A stretch of 64,000 nucleotides of DNA, taken from CAYOHP01 sp964403795 [NCBI: uncultured bacterium]. Its GTDB lineage: Bacteria > Muiribacteriota > UBA6191 > CAZXTJ01. The notes beneath the pieces are model-generated. The model had not been told where the DNA came from. It made no database searches and saw only the letters and a list, made by a program, of their open reading frames with translations. Below, piece by piece: positions 25,500 to 34,006 of the stretch; position 1 is the stretch's first letter; the number at the start of each line of letters is the position of its first letter. The stretch spans positions 1 through 64,000 of the forward strand of contig CAYOHP010000008.1 of the NCBI GenBank assembly GCA_964403795.1. Reading direction: 5' to 3'. The translations under genes were made by a program, and so were the position numbers.

Positions 25500-26647
25500 G
25501 CAGCCAGCCTCTCGGTTCCACGGTCCATGGCGGCCCTCCCGGCGACGCCACCGAGCCGGGTGGGCGGGGAGAAGGACGCTCCCAGGCGCACCGGATCGGT
25601 CGCCGACGCCAGGACCGGCGAGGTCATCCCGGCCCGCCGCAGGGCGGCGACCAGGGGACCGAGGAAGGCGCCGAGCAGCAGGGCCAGGGTCGGACCCCAG
25701 GGATCGATCAGCAGATCGGCCCAGACCAGCAGGAGCAGGCTGGCCAGCGAAGGACTCGCGACCCCCGCCAGGAGGACCGGGAGGGCCGCCCCGCCGAGAC
25801 CGGGAAGCAGGACTCCCAGCAGGGCGAAGCCGGCTTCGATCCCCAGGACCAGGCCGGGCAGGGGGGGAAGCTCCAGCACCCGTCGCCCGGCGAGGAGCTG
25901 GGCCGTGGCCTGGGCGTGGAGGGACCGGGAGCCGCCCGGCTCGACCAGCACGATCCGGCCCGCCAGGGAGGAATCGGGACGCTCCAGGCGACGGCCCAGG
26001 CGGGCCCTGGGATCCCCGGAGGCGAGTTCCTCGTCGGAGAGGCCGAAGGCCCGGGCCTCCGAGGGCGGGATCGCCTCGGGGTCGTCGAGCCGGGCCTCCA
26101 GGCGCTGGTACTGGAGAGCCTCGCCCAGGACCTCGACGAAGGGACGCACCTCGATCGCCCCGAGGGCATCGACCGAGAAATCGAGCGGGGACCGGGGCCA
26201 GCCGCGGACCGGTCCGCCCATGGCCTCCACGGCTCGACGAGCCGGCGAGGCGCGGTCGAAGGGATAGCGGACCAGGGCTTCGCCCTCCCCGGGAGCCAGG
26301 GTCTCCGAGGGCTCGGCCACCACCACCGAGGCCGCTCCGGCGGCCTCCAGGTAGTCGACCACCGAACCCATCAGTCCGGGAGGCCAGGCATCCCTGGGTC
26401 CCAGTTGATCCTCAGTGGTCAGATCGGACCCGATCTCCACGACCAGCAGCCGGTCGAGCCCGCCGGCGGGGCCATGCCACCAGGAGCGGGCATCGAAGGC
26501 TACCCGGCCCGCGCCCTGGGCGAGGAAGCCGGGTGCCGGGACCCGCTGGGCAGCGGCCACCGCGGCCGCCACGGCCACGCCCAGGGCCAGAGCCCCGGGG
26601 CGGCCCGGTTCGGACCGGATTCGATCACGGGAAGGGTTTCTCGTCAC
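25496..26647 (-). CDS. CHASE2-like membrane sensor protein without output domain
   Basis: About 383 residues. An N-terminal TM helix (about 20-40), a periplasmic domain with CHASE2 features (LLVVEIGSDLTTEDQ, DAWPPGLMGSVVDYL, the late AGRIVLVEPGG) and three C-terminal TM helices around 285-355, then a short cytoplasmic tail. CHASE2 domains normally feed a kinase or cyclase; none is fused here. The start is uncertain: GTG 26647 directly abuts AGGGAGG with no spacer, and no better in-frame start is seen. It is translationally coupled to the FecR-type gene downstream, as in the second CHASE2/FecR pair at 41727-45832. Confidence 0.65.
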   Translation of the reverse strand: MTRNPSRDRIRSEPGRPGALALGVAVAAAVAAAQRVPAPGFLAQGAGRVAFDARSWWHGPAGGLDRLLVVEIGSDLTTEDQLGPRDAWPPGLMGSVVDYLEAAGAASVVVAEPSETLAPGEGEALVRYPFDRASPARRAVEAMGGPVRGWPRSPLDFSVDALGAIEVRPFVEVLGEALQYQRLEARLDDPEAIPPSEARAFGLSDEELASGDPRARLGRRLERPDSSLAGRIVLVEPGGSRSLHAQATAQLLAGRRVLELPPLPGLVLGIEAGFALLGVLLPGLGGAALPVLLAGVASPSLASLLLLVWADLLIDPWGPTLALLLGAFLGPLVAALRRAGMTSPVLASATDPVRLGASFSPPTRLGGVAGRAAMDRGTERLAA

Positions 26648-26766
26648 CTCCCTTGGAACATCGGCAGACAAGGACGGACGTCGAAGCGCACCGACCCGGC
26701 ACCCCGGGGAGGGCTCGCGGTCGCGGCACCGGGAACCGCACCCGGGGGCGCGGCTCCCGGCCTTCC

Positions 26767-28005
26767 TCAGTCGGTCCCTCCCAGGGTCGACCGGGACCCC
26801 TGGCTCTCGAGGAAGCGCACCACGTCGTCGAAGTGGCGGGACTCGATCCCGCCGGTGCGCACCCGGTGCTGGTCCCGGAACCCTCCGCCGTCGAAGATCC
26901 ACAGCTCCCGCTGGCGGAGGCCCCAGGACGAGACCACCTGGAGGTGGCGGTAGTCGCCCCACCAGACCAGGGGCACGTACTTCATCATCGCCATGCGCAG
27001 CGCGGTGTGGGAGCGGTCCGAGAAGCGGCCGCCCGAAGGCGATTCGGTGGCCAGGATGGCGGCGTTCAGGTTGGCCTTGGCCCTCAGCATGGCGAGCGCG
27101 AACCGGACCGAGGTGGGCTTGACCAGGGTGTCGAAGATCGAGGTCGTGGTGTAGCGGTACAGGATCCAGCCTGTGAGGCTACGGCGCTCCTCGTCGGGGT
27201 TGGCGGGCTTGATGCGCTCGCGCTCCAGGATCTGCCGGGCCTCGGCGGCGTCGGCCAGGGCGGCGTCGAGACCCGCCAGGTAGCGGTCGGAGAGCGGCTC
27301 GGCGACCGAGACCGACAGGTGGGTGCCGCGTCGGACACCGGACGAGGTGGGAAGGCCGACAGGGCGCGCCTCCCATCTCGAGGTGAGGAGCGGGCGCGAC
27401 TGCGAGTCCCTCCAATGGGGGCCGTTGTAGAACATGCTGCGGGCCCCGGCCCAGCCGTGGAGCTGGTCGTGGAGGGTGGCGAGCCGCACCGATTCGAGTC
27501 GGGCCTCGAGGGCCCAGGCGGGCTCGTCGCGGGCCTCCATGGTGGCGAGGGTGCGGTGGGCGGCCTGGAGCTTGCCGTTGGCCGCCAGGATCGCGGCCGA
27601 GAGGTCGTCCGCCAGCCGGACCGCCCGGTTGTAGCGGGCCAGGTCGGAGAAGCCGAGCTTGTTCCGGCCCGAGTCCGACTGGTACTCGGCGGCCCGGTAG
27701 ATCTCGGCGTAGAGATCCATGGCGGAGACCAGCTGCCGGTCGGCTTCGGCGAGGTCGGCGACGACTCCGTCCCAGTGGGGGGACACGGGATGGGCCCCGG
27801 CGTGCAGGGGGAAGCCGCCTCGCCCGTCGCCGGTCCCGGTTCCGGTGCCTGCGGCTCCTGCCGCGCCCGGGGGCAGGGCCACAGGAGTCCGGCCATCGCC
27901 GGTTCCGGAGGCCAGGTCTTCGAAGCCGAGCTGGGCGGGACACGGGGGGGGGAGGGAGAGCAGGAGTGCCAACAGGAGCGAGGAAGAAGGGATCGAGGGT
28001 CGCAT
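26767..28005 (-). CDS. Secreted protein of unknown function
   Basis: 412 residues from ATG 28005 (415 from ATG 28014). Signal peptide about 1-24 ending PCPAQ. A Gly-rich low-complexity stretch, then a helical domain (VVADLAEADRQLVSAMDLYAE, about 100-260) and an alpha+beta part with many aromatic residues (YVPLVWWGDYRHLQVV; LWIFDGGGFRDQHRV). No family recognised. It is the first gene of the leftward run that continues through the CHASE2, FecR and tol genes. Confidence 0.68.
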   Translation of the reverse strand: MRPSIPSSSLLLALLLSLPPPCPAQLGFEDLASGTGDGRTPVALPPGAAGAAGTGTGTGDGRGGFPLHAGAHPVSPHWDGVVADLAEADRQLVSAMDLYAEIYRAAEYQSDSGRNKLGFSDLARYNRAVRLADDLSAAILAANGKLQAAHRTLATMEARDEPAWALEARLESVRLATLHDQLHGWAGARSMFYNGPHWRDSQSRPLLTSRWEARPVGLPTSSGVRRGTHLSVSVAEPLSDRYLAGLDAALADAAEARQILERERIKPANPDEERRSLTGWILYRYTTTSIFDTLVKPTSVRFALAMLRAKANLNAAILATESPSGGRFSDRSHTALRMAMMKYVPLVWWGDYRHLQVVSSWGLRQRELWIFDGGGFRDQHRVRTGGIESRHFDDVVRFLESQGSRSTLGGTD

Positions 28006-28335
28006 CGTTTCCATCCGGTTCCGAGAACCTTCGAGGCAGAAGCCGGGAGTCCGGCGTTGGGCTGCTCCTCGCACGACCCATGCCAGGACCGTCGATGCCG
28101 GACGGGGAACCTTCCGGGGATCGAGAGGTGGCTACTCAGGTTCGTGAACCGTGCCTGCCTCGGCCCATTCCGGATCGATTCAGGATGTCAAGCCATGCGG
28201 CGAGCGTCGCCCATTTTCGCCCAATCCAAGGATCCCAGTGGCGATCCGGGCGATTCCGGGGCACACTGGAAGGGCAGGTGTCGCCTCGACTCCGCTCGCG
28301 GAGCTGGACGGCGACCGGCCCCACGGAGGTTCGAG
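28006..28335. other. Divergent intergenic region, 330 nt
   Basis: Lies between the start of the secreted protein (28005, minus) and the metallopeptidase (28336, plus). It is less GC-rich than its surroundings around 28150-28260. I found no clear -35/-10 pair, no repeat and no convincing small gene; it presumably holds promoters for both directions. Confidence 0.4.
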
Positions 28336-29532
28336 ATGGCGGGTTCCGATCTTCCCGGCGGATCCGACGGCCTCGACCCCACCGCGTCCCGGACCGAAGC
28401 CACGGTGGAGGTGGAGGCGTCCCGGCAACCTTCCGGTGCGGGTTCCGGTGCCGGCCCCGGACCGGGGGGCAGCCTCTCGGGGGACATGACCGGACCCCGG
28501 GCCAGCGAGCACTTCGTCGAGTCGACCAACGAGGACACCATCCCCTCGGAGGTCCTGGGTCGGCGGATCTGCGACTTCCTGCTCACCATCGACGAGAGCC
28601 CGCTGGCCCCGGTGATCCGCCGCTTCCAGGAGGAGCTCCTGGGCCGGGGCATCGACAAGCTGAAGCCGGTCTTCTACCTGACCGACGAGTGGGGAGTCCC
28701 GGACGGCACGGTGGCCATCGGGATCCCGTTCTACCTGGCCGATCCCGCCCTGCGGCGGGTGCATGAGGCCAGGGTCGGGCTGGTGGAAGGTACCGACGAC
28801 GAGGACCTGCTCCGCTACCTGCGCCACGAGATGGGCCACGTCGTGAACTACGCCTACCGCCTCTACCAGACCGAGGACTGGACGGCGCTGTTCGGGCCGA
28901 TGGCCCGGCCCTACGTCGAGGACTACGTCTCGATCCCCTTCAGTCCCGACTACGTGCGCCACCTCCCCGGGAACTACGCCCAGAAGCACCCCGACGAGGA
29001 CTGGGCCGAGACCTTCGCGGTCTGGATGACCCCCGGCCTCGATTGGCGCGGCCTCTACGAGGATTCCCCCGGCGCCCTGGCCAAGCTCGAGTACTGCGAC
29101 CGGGTACTGGCCGAGTCGGTGAAGCGGGAGCCCGAGGTGGTGGTGACCACCCTGCTGACCGACGTCACCGAGATCGACCAGACGGTCCAGGAGTTCTACG
29201 AGCACTTCCAGCTCGGCACCGTGCGGGTGCCCCGCAGCCTGGACGGCGACCTGCGCGGGATCTTCATCCCCAACGACCCGAACCTGCGCCAGGGCGTGGC
29301 CCACATGCTGCTCCGGCGGCAGCGGGACTCCTTGGCCGCCACCGTGTACCGCTGGACCGGGGTCGACCCGAGCTTCACCCAGGAACTCCTCCACCACCTG
29401 ATCGCCCGCGCCCGGGCGCTGGACCTGGCCTACCACCTGAACGAACGCGACACGGTGCTGGTCCAGGTCTCGAGCTTCCTCACCACCCTGGCGATGAACT
29501 ACGCGTACCGGGGGAAGCCGATACCTTCTTAG
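28336..29532 (+). CDS. Putative zinc metallopeptidase
   Basis: 398 residues; ATG 28336 follows GGAGGT. The first 60 residues are a polar low-complexity tail. Zinc site: HEMGH at 164-168 with general base E165, and a likely third ligand E225 in HPDEDWAETFA, the arrangement of the putative zinc-binding metallopeptidase (Peptidase_Mx-like) group. Cytosolic: no signal peptide. The C-terminal 150 residues are helical with many His/Arg. Its substrate is unknown. It converges on the unrecognised gene at 29795-31651. A hairpin follows the stop codon by 6 nt. Confidence 0.75.
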   Translation: MAGSDLPGGSDGLDPTASRTEATVEVEASRQPSGAGSGAGPGPGGSLSGDMTGPRASEHFVESTNEDTIPSEVLGRRICDFLLTIDESPLAPVIRRFQEELLGRGIDKLKPVFYLTDEWGVPDGTVAIGIPFYLADPALRRVHEARVGLVEGTDDEDLLRYLRHEMGHVVNYAYRLYQTEDWTALFGPMARPYVEDYVSIPFSPDYVRHLPGNYAQKHPDEDWAETFAVWMTPGLDWRGLYEDSPGALAKLEYCDRVLAESVKREPEVVVTTLLTDVTEIDQTVQEFYEHFQLGTVRVPRSLDGDLRGIFIPNDPNLRQGVAHMLLRRQRDSLAATVYRWTGVDPSFTQELLHHLIARARALDLAYHLNERDTVLVQVSSFLTTLAMNYAYRGKPIPS

Positions 29533-29538
29533 TTTGGC

Positions 29539-29562
29539 GGAGGGGGGTCGGTGCCCCCCTCC
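29539..29562 (+). terminator. Hairpin after the metallopeptidase gene
   Basis: Perfect 9-bp stem GGAGGGGGG / CCCCCCTCC with loop TCGGTG, starting 6 nt after the stop codon. The sequence after it is C/T-rich but not a T-run, so termination efficiency is uncertain. Confidence 0.55.
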
Positions 29563-29629
29563 TGCACCTTCCCCCACTTTCCCGGGTCTGGCTGGTTGGA
29601 CCTTGGCGCCTGCCGGCGGCTGGCCTGGA
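29550..29629 (+). repeat. 80-bp direct repeat, copy 1
   Basis: From GGTGCCCCCCTCCTGCACC to GCGGCTGGCCTGGA. It repeats 157 bp downstream at 29707-29786 with three mismatches. Confidence 0.9.
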
Positions 29630-29706
29630 TGGTCCATGGCAGCCAAGAGCCAGCGGGCCGAGGCTACGCCTCGTCACGCTGGCGTTGACGAGGGTCGTAC
29701 GGCCCC

Positions 29707-29786
29707 GGTGCCCCCCTCCTGCACCTTCCCCCACTTTCCCGGATCTGGCTGGTTGGACCTCGGCGCCTGCCGGCGGCTGGCGTGGA
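29707..29786 (+). repeat. 80-bp direct repeat, copy 2
   Basis: Second copy of the 29550-29629 element, about 96% identical. The 77-bp segment between copies carries short inverted repeats (GAGGCTACGCCTC; CGTCA...TGACG) and no gene. The left arm of the hairpin present at copy 1 is missing here. Confidence 0.9.
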
Positions 29787-29794
29787 CCTTGCCC

Positions 29795-31651
29795 CTACAG
29801 GCCGTGCCAGGGAGGGGGGCGACCCAGGGGGGAGAACTCCGGCCGGCGGGCCAGGTAGGTGGGGCGGTGGGCCAGGAAGGCCTTGTGCTCGGCCTTCACC
29901 GCAGCCGAGACCTTGAAGCCCCGGGGGGCCTTGTCGAGGGCGGTCCAGAGCAGCGGCATGATCCGGTGGCGGTGCCACTCCATCGGATCCCGGTCCTGGG
30001 ACCCGGGACGGGGATCAGAGGTCGCGGCCTGGTGGACGTATTCGACGAAGCGGTCGATCACCTCGTGGGCGATCACCGCCCGCTCGCCCCGGGGCAGCAC
30101 CCTCCAGGCTTCCCAGAAGAGGACCCCCGGCTCCAGGAAATCGGTCTTGATCCTTCCCCCGCTCGCCTCCAGGGTCGCTGCCCGCGCCTCCCGCCGCAGC
30201 CGTCCGAGCAGCGCCGCGCCTCCATACCGGCGGACCGTCTCCTCCCCGTCCATGAGCAGGAGGTCCTGGGCCAGGGTCGGCACCACCGTCACATGCGGGT
30301 TCGCCATCAGCCAGCGGGCGTGGTTGGTGTAGAGGAGGAGCGACTCCACGAAATCCCGGGCGCTCGACTTGCACACCTGGCCTCGATACTCCCAGGTCGC
30401 CTCCCGGTAGACCATGGCGAGGTCCAGCGGTGCGTCGTACTCGGGCACCCGCGCCTCGTCGAGGACCTTGTCGCTCTTCACGTGGCACTCGCCGGCGATC
30501 TGCAGCCGGTTCAGGTTCCCCTCGCCGTACCGCCCGATCTGGTCCGGCCGGTACCCGGTCTGGCGCACATGGGCCGACTGCCAGTACCCGCAATGGATGA
30601 CCTGGGCGCGCTTGCGGACCGCCCGCCCGAAGGCGAAGTTGGTCTGGAACACCTCGCGAGGCGAGCCCACCGGCCCGGTGCGCGGGTCGACCAGACCCGG
30701 AGGCGGATTGGCAGCCGGTCCCCAGCCCCGGTCCCAGATGGCGTTCTCGGACGTCAGCGTCCCCACCGCGGAAGGATGGAAGCCGCCTTCCCAGTACGCC
30801 TCGATCAGCCGACGGAAGGCGTCGTAGCGCTTGCGGGTGGCCCGGAACGGCCGGTCGTCGGGATTGGGGAAGTCCATCACGAAGCACGAGAGCTCGGGAT
30901 GGTTCAGGCGGGTGGCGATGTCGTCGACCAGGAGGCTCCCCACCATGAAGGTCTTGGCCGAGATGCTGAACTGGCAACCGCCGTGGAGCAGGGTGCCGAC
31001 GAGTCCCAGGCTGGCGGGCACGTCCCAGATGTAGGCCTGCAGGAAGTCCACGAACTCGTCCAGGTGGAACCACTCGAGCGGGACCGGCTTGATCGAGAAC
31101 TCGATGGTCTCGGGGTCGGTCGTGACCCTGACCTTGAGATCCCGGTGACCCGGCTCCCGGAAGCGGAACCTGAGGCCCTGGCGCCGGAATCCCCAGGGGT
31201 CCTTCTCCTTGCGCAGGTGCACGCTGCCGAACAGGCTGGTCGGGGCTCCCGCGGCCAGGTCGGCCTGGTAGCGTTCGACGATCCTCCGGGCGATCCGCTC
31301 CTGGAGCTCGAGCATGTAGGGATGCTCGAAGTAGTCGACCTCGCCGCCCTCCCGCGCCGCCAGGTGCTCCCAGAGACGCACCGTGCGCTTGGACTGGAAG
31401 GTCGGCTCCATGCCGATCCAGGCCTGGTCGAACCCCGTGGTGGTGGGTTCGTGGAAGGTCGACAGCACCGCCACCATGCGGCTGTCGTCGGCCCTGGGCC
31501 CCGCGTCGCCGTCCCGGACCGGGTGGGTCGGGGCGGCTTCCTCGAGCCTGCGCTTCCTTTCCTTCTTCCGCTTGCCGGGTCGTCCCCGCTGCTTGCCCAC
31601 TCGTTTCCCTCGGACCTGGCGTGCCGGCGCCGGCGACGCTCCCGCCCCCAT
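29795..31651 (-). CDS. Unrecognised 618-residue protein
   Basis: A basic N-terminus (RGRPGKRKKERKRRLEE) precedes the conserved-looking core, which begins near MVAVLSTFHEP. Notable segments: GMEPTFQSKR, IEFSIKPVPLEWFHLDEF, GGCQFSISAKTF, LNHPELSCFVMDFPNPDDR and FHPSAVGTLTSENAIWDRGW. The early GMEPTF followed by basic, acidic and aromatic strands is faintly like carboxylate-amine ligases (glutamate-cysteine ligase/amidoligase fold), but no ATP-binding motif is certain. No signal peptide. ATG 31651 is a guess; starts nearer the core exist. Convergent with the metallopeptidase, divergent from kdsB. Confidence 0.62.
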   Translation of the reverse strand: MGAGASPAPARQVRGKRVGKQRGRPGKRKKERKRRLEEAAPTHPVRDGDAGPRADDSRMVAVLSTFHEPTTTGFDQAWIGMEPTFQSKRTVRLWEHLAAREGGEVDYFEHPYMLELQERIARRIVERYQADLAAGAPTSLFGSVHLRKEKDPWGFRRQGLRFRFREPGHRDLKVRVTTDPETIEFSIKPVPLEWFHLDEFVDFLQAYIWDVPASLGLVGTLLHGGCQFSISAKTFMVGSLLVDDIATRLNHPELSCFVMDFPNPDDRPFRATRKRYDAFRRLIEAYWEGGFHPSAVGTLTSENAIWDRGWGPAANPPPGLVDPRTGPVGSPREVFQTNFAFGRAVRKRAQVIHCGYWQSAHVRQTGYRPDQIGRYGEGNLNRLQIAGECHVKSDKVLDEARVPEYDAPLDLAMVYREATWEYRGQVCKSSARDFVESLLLYTNHARWLMANPHVTVVPTLAQDLLLMDGEETVRRYGGAALLGRLRREARAATLEASGGRIKTDFLEPGVLFWEAWRVLPRGERAVIAHEVIDRFVEYVHQAATSDPRPGSQDRDPMEWHRHRIMPLLWTALDKAPRGFKVSAAVKAEHKAFLAHRPTYLARRPEFSPLGRPPPWHGL

Positions 31652-31748
31652 CGTGACCCATGGACCGGCGATCCCCAACCCCGGTCCCACCTCGAACCTT
31701 GACGGAGGCCTCGGGGGGGTGTCGAATCCGGCCCGAACGGAGGCCCCG

Positions 31749-32486
31749 GTGCCGGTCCTCGCGGTCATCCCGGCCAGGATGGAGTCCCAGCGCTACCCGG
31801 GCAAGGTCCTGGCGGACCTGCTCGGAGCGCCGATGATCCTCCACGTCCTCCGGGCCGTGCAGCAGTCCCGGCTGGTCGACAAGGTCGTGGTGGCCACCGA
31901 CAGCGTCCAGGTCCAGAGCGTGGTGATCGAGAACGGCGGGGTCGCCATCATGACCCGGAGCGACCACCAGAGCGGCTCCGACCGGATCGCCGAGGTGGCC
32001 GAGGGCCAGCCGGACTTCGACCTGATCGTGAACGTCCAGGCCGACGAGCCGATGATCAGCCCCTCGGTGGTCGACGAGCTGGTCCAGGGGTTCGGGACCG
32101 GCGAGGGTTTCGTGATGGGCACCCTGGCCCGCAAGATCTCCGATGCCTCCCAGGTGAAGGACCCCAACTCGGTGAAGGTGGTCTTCGACCGCGCCGGATC
32201 GGCCCTCTACTTCAGCCGGGCCCCCATCCCCTTCCGTCGCGGCAAGGAAGGGCCCAGCTACTACAAGCACGTCGGCGTCTACCTCTTCCGACGCGACTTC
32301 CTCCTCAAGTTCCCCACCCTGCCTCCCTCGGCCCTCGAGGCCGCCGAGAAGCTCGAGCAGCTACGGGTGCTCGAGGCCGGGTACCGGATCCGGGTCGTCA
32401 AGACCAACTACGAGAGTCACAACGTCGAGACGGCCGAGGACCTGGCGAAGGTCCGGGAGCTGATGCGGGCCAAGCGGAACCGCTAG
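31749..32486 (+). CDS. kdsB: 3-deoxy-manno-octulosonate cytidylyltransferase
   Basis: 245 residues, matching the family (about 248). It activates Kdo with CTP to CMP-Kdo for LPS. The N-terminal nucleotide-binding motif IPARMESQRYPGK, the ATDS motif, MTRSDHQSGSDRIAE and NVQADEP are all present, as is YYKHVGVYLFRRDFL. GTG 31749 is preferred over GTG 31719 because GGAGG lies 6-10 nt upstream and it gives the standard N-terminus (PVLAVIPAR). First gene of kdsB-kdsA-kdsC-kdsA. Confidence 0.96.
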   Translation: MPVLAVIPARMESQRYPGKVLADLLGAPMILHVLRAVQQSRLVDKVVVATDSVQVQSVVIENGGVAIMTRSDHQSGSDRIAEVAEGQPDFDLIVNVQADEPMISPSVVDELVQGFGTGEGFVMGTLARKISDASQVKDPNSVKVVFDRAGSALYFSRAPIPFRRGKEGPSYYKHVGVYLFRRDFLLKFPTLPPSALEAAEKLEQLRVLEAGYRIRVVKTNYESHNVETAEDLAKVRELMRAKRNR

Positions 32487-32529
32487 TCCCGGATCCAGGA
32501 TCCGGGGCCCGACCCCGGGAGAGGCGAGA

Positions 32530-33411
32530 ATGAAGATGCGAACCCGCAGCGTCCGGATCGAGGGCTTCGACATCGCCATCGGGAGCGATCATCCGTTGTG
32601 CGTGATCTCCGGGCCCGACGTGCTCGAGGACCTCGACTCGGCGCTGGTGATCGCCCGCAACGTGAAGTCGCTCTGCGACCGGCACGGGTTCGGCTACGTC
32701 TTCAAGGCCAGCTACGACAAGGGCAACCGGGCCAAGTCGGGGAGCTACCGCGGTCCGATGCTCGAGAAGGGTCTCGCCCTCCTCTCCCGGGTCCGGGACG
32801 AGGTGGGATGCCCGGTGCTCACCGACGTCCACTCGGTCGAAGAGGCGGCGGTGGCCGGCGAGGTCGTCGACATCGTGCAGGTTCCCGCGTTCCTCTGCAT
32901 GCAGACGGAAGTCGTGCACGCGGCGGCCCGCACCGGCAGGGTCGTGAACCTGAAGAAGGGGCAGTTCCTCGACCCCTGGGCGGCCCAGTCGCTCGCCGCC
33001 AAGGCCATGGAGACCGGCAACGACAAGATCCTGCTGACCGAGCGGGGCACCACCTTCGGCTACCAGAACCTGGTCTCCGACATCCGGTGCCTGCCGATCA
33101 TGCGCAGCACCGGCTGCCCGGTGGTCTACGACCCGACCCACATCATCCGGCGGCCCGGCCTCCCGGCCAGCGCTCCCGAGGGCGGCCAGCCCGAATTCGT
33201 CCCCCATCTGACCCGGGCCGCGGTGGCGGCCGGGGTCGACGCCTTGTTCCTGGAGACCCATCCCGAGCCGCGTCTCGCCGGCTGCGACCAGTCGAGCATG
33301 CTGCGGCTCTCCTACATGCCCGAGATCCTGGACCAGGCGGCCCGGCTCCACGCCCTGGTGCGGGAGTGGGACCTGGGGATCCGCGGCCGGGACCAGTACG
33401 GCTTCGTCTGA
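32530..33411 (+). CDS. KdsA paralogue (3-deoxy-8-phosphooctulonate synthase family), Asp at metal position
   Basis: 293 residues with the full KdsA fold: FKASYDKGNR, SYRGPMLEKG, VLTDVH, VPAFLCMQTE, NLKKGQFLDPW, LTERGTTFGYQNLV and a metal-ligand set H204, E242, D253. The position that is Cys in metal-dependent KdsA (GPCV) or Asn in metal-independent KdsA is Asp here (ISGPDVLED, D30), and the loop after DPTHIIRRPG is unusual. The family condenses arabinose-5-phosphate and PEP to Kdo8P. With a second, canonical kdsA 590 nt downstream, this copy may make Kdo8P with different metal dependence or a related sugar; that is inference. Confidence 0.87.
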   Translation: MKMRTRSVRIEGFDIAIGSDHPLCVISGPDVLEDLDSALVIARNVKSLCDRHGFGYVFKASYDKGNRAKSGSYRGPMLEKGLALLSRVRDEVGCPVLTDVHSVEEAAVAGEVVDIVQVPAFLCMQTEVVHAAARTGRVVNLKKGQFLDPWAAQSLAAKAMETGNDKILLTERGTTFGYQNLVSDIRCLPIMRSTGCPVVYDPTHIIRRPGLPASAPEGGQPEFVPHLTRAAVAAGVDALFLETHPEPRLAGCDQSSMLRLSYMPEILDQAARLHALVREWDLGIRGRDQYGFV

Positions 33412-33424
33412 TGGGGAACGAGCC

Positions 33425-34006
33425 ATGATCGCGGCGCCTCTCGAACCGGTCCACTCGGGTGCCGCCGGGCGCCGCCACCCCGAGTTCGAAGCCCGGGCCC
33501 GGAGGGTCCGGGTCCTGCTCTTCGACGTCGACGGCGTGTTCACCGACGGGGGAGTGATCCTCGGGTCCGGGGGCTTCGAGTCCAAGCGCTTCCACATCCA
33601 GGACGGCATGGGGATCACCCTGGCGCACCAGGCCGGACTCGAGACCGGGGTTCTGACCGGCAGGGTCTCCGAGGCGGTGGAACGCCGGGCCCGCGAGCTG
33701 AAGATGCGCCACGTGGTCCAGGGTGCCGGGGACAAGGCACCGGCGTTCGCCGCCTTGCTGGCACGGGAAGGACTGGCCGCCGAGGAAGTCGCGTTCATGG
33801 GCGACGATCTCCAGGACCTTCCCGTCATGATCCGGGTCGGTCTCGCCATGGCCCCGGCCAACGGCCGGGTCGAGGTGCGGGACCGGAGCCACATGGTCAC
33901 CCACGCCATCGGTGGTTCCGGGGCGGTACGGGAGGCGATCGAAGCCATCCTGGTGGCCCGCGGGAGCTGGGATGGACTGGTCGCGTCCTACCTGGAGGCG
34001 GGATGA
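33425..34006 (+). CDS. kdsC: 3-deoxy-D-manno-octulosonate 8-phosphate phosphatase
   Basis: 193 residues; HAD-superfamily C0 type. Motif I DVDGVFTDG carries the nucleophile and acid Asp pair, motif II is LTGR, motif III Lys lies in GAGDKAPAF and motif IV is MGDDLQDLP. It hydrolyses Kdo8P to Kdo between the KdsA and KdsB steps. Its stop overlaps the ATG of the next gene (ATGA), so the two kdsA copies flank it in one operon. Confidence 0.95.
   Translation: MIAAPLEPVHSGAAGRRHPEFEARARRVRVLLFDVDGVFTDGGVILGSGGFESKRFHIQDGMGITLAHQAGLETGVLTGRVSEAVERRARELKMRHVVQGAGDKAPAFAALLAREGLAAEEVAFMGDDLQDLPVMIRVGLAMAPANGRVEVRDRSHMVTHAIGGSGAVREAIEAILVARGSWDGLVASYLEAG

Noticed and set aside
23959-29532. A 5.5-kb open frame on the plus strand reading through the region
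   Set aside because: Only the last 1.2 kb (from 28336) is a real protein; the rest is antisense to the FecR, CHASE2 and secreted-protein genes and is Pro/Arg/Gly-rich, as usual for shadow frames in high-GC DNA.
29480-29990. Short open frames on both strands over the 80-bp repeats
   Set aside because: They arise from the repeat itself, repeat the same peptide, and have no ribosome site.
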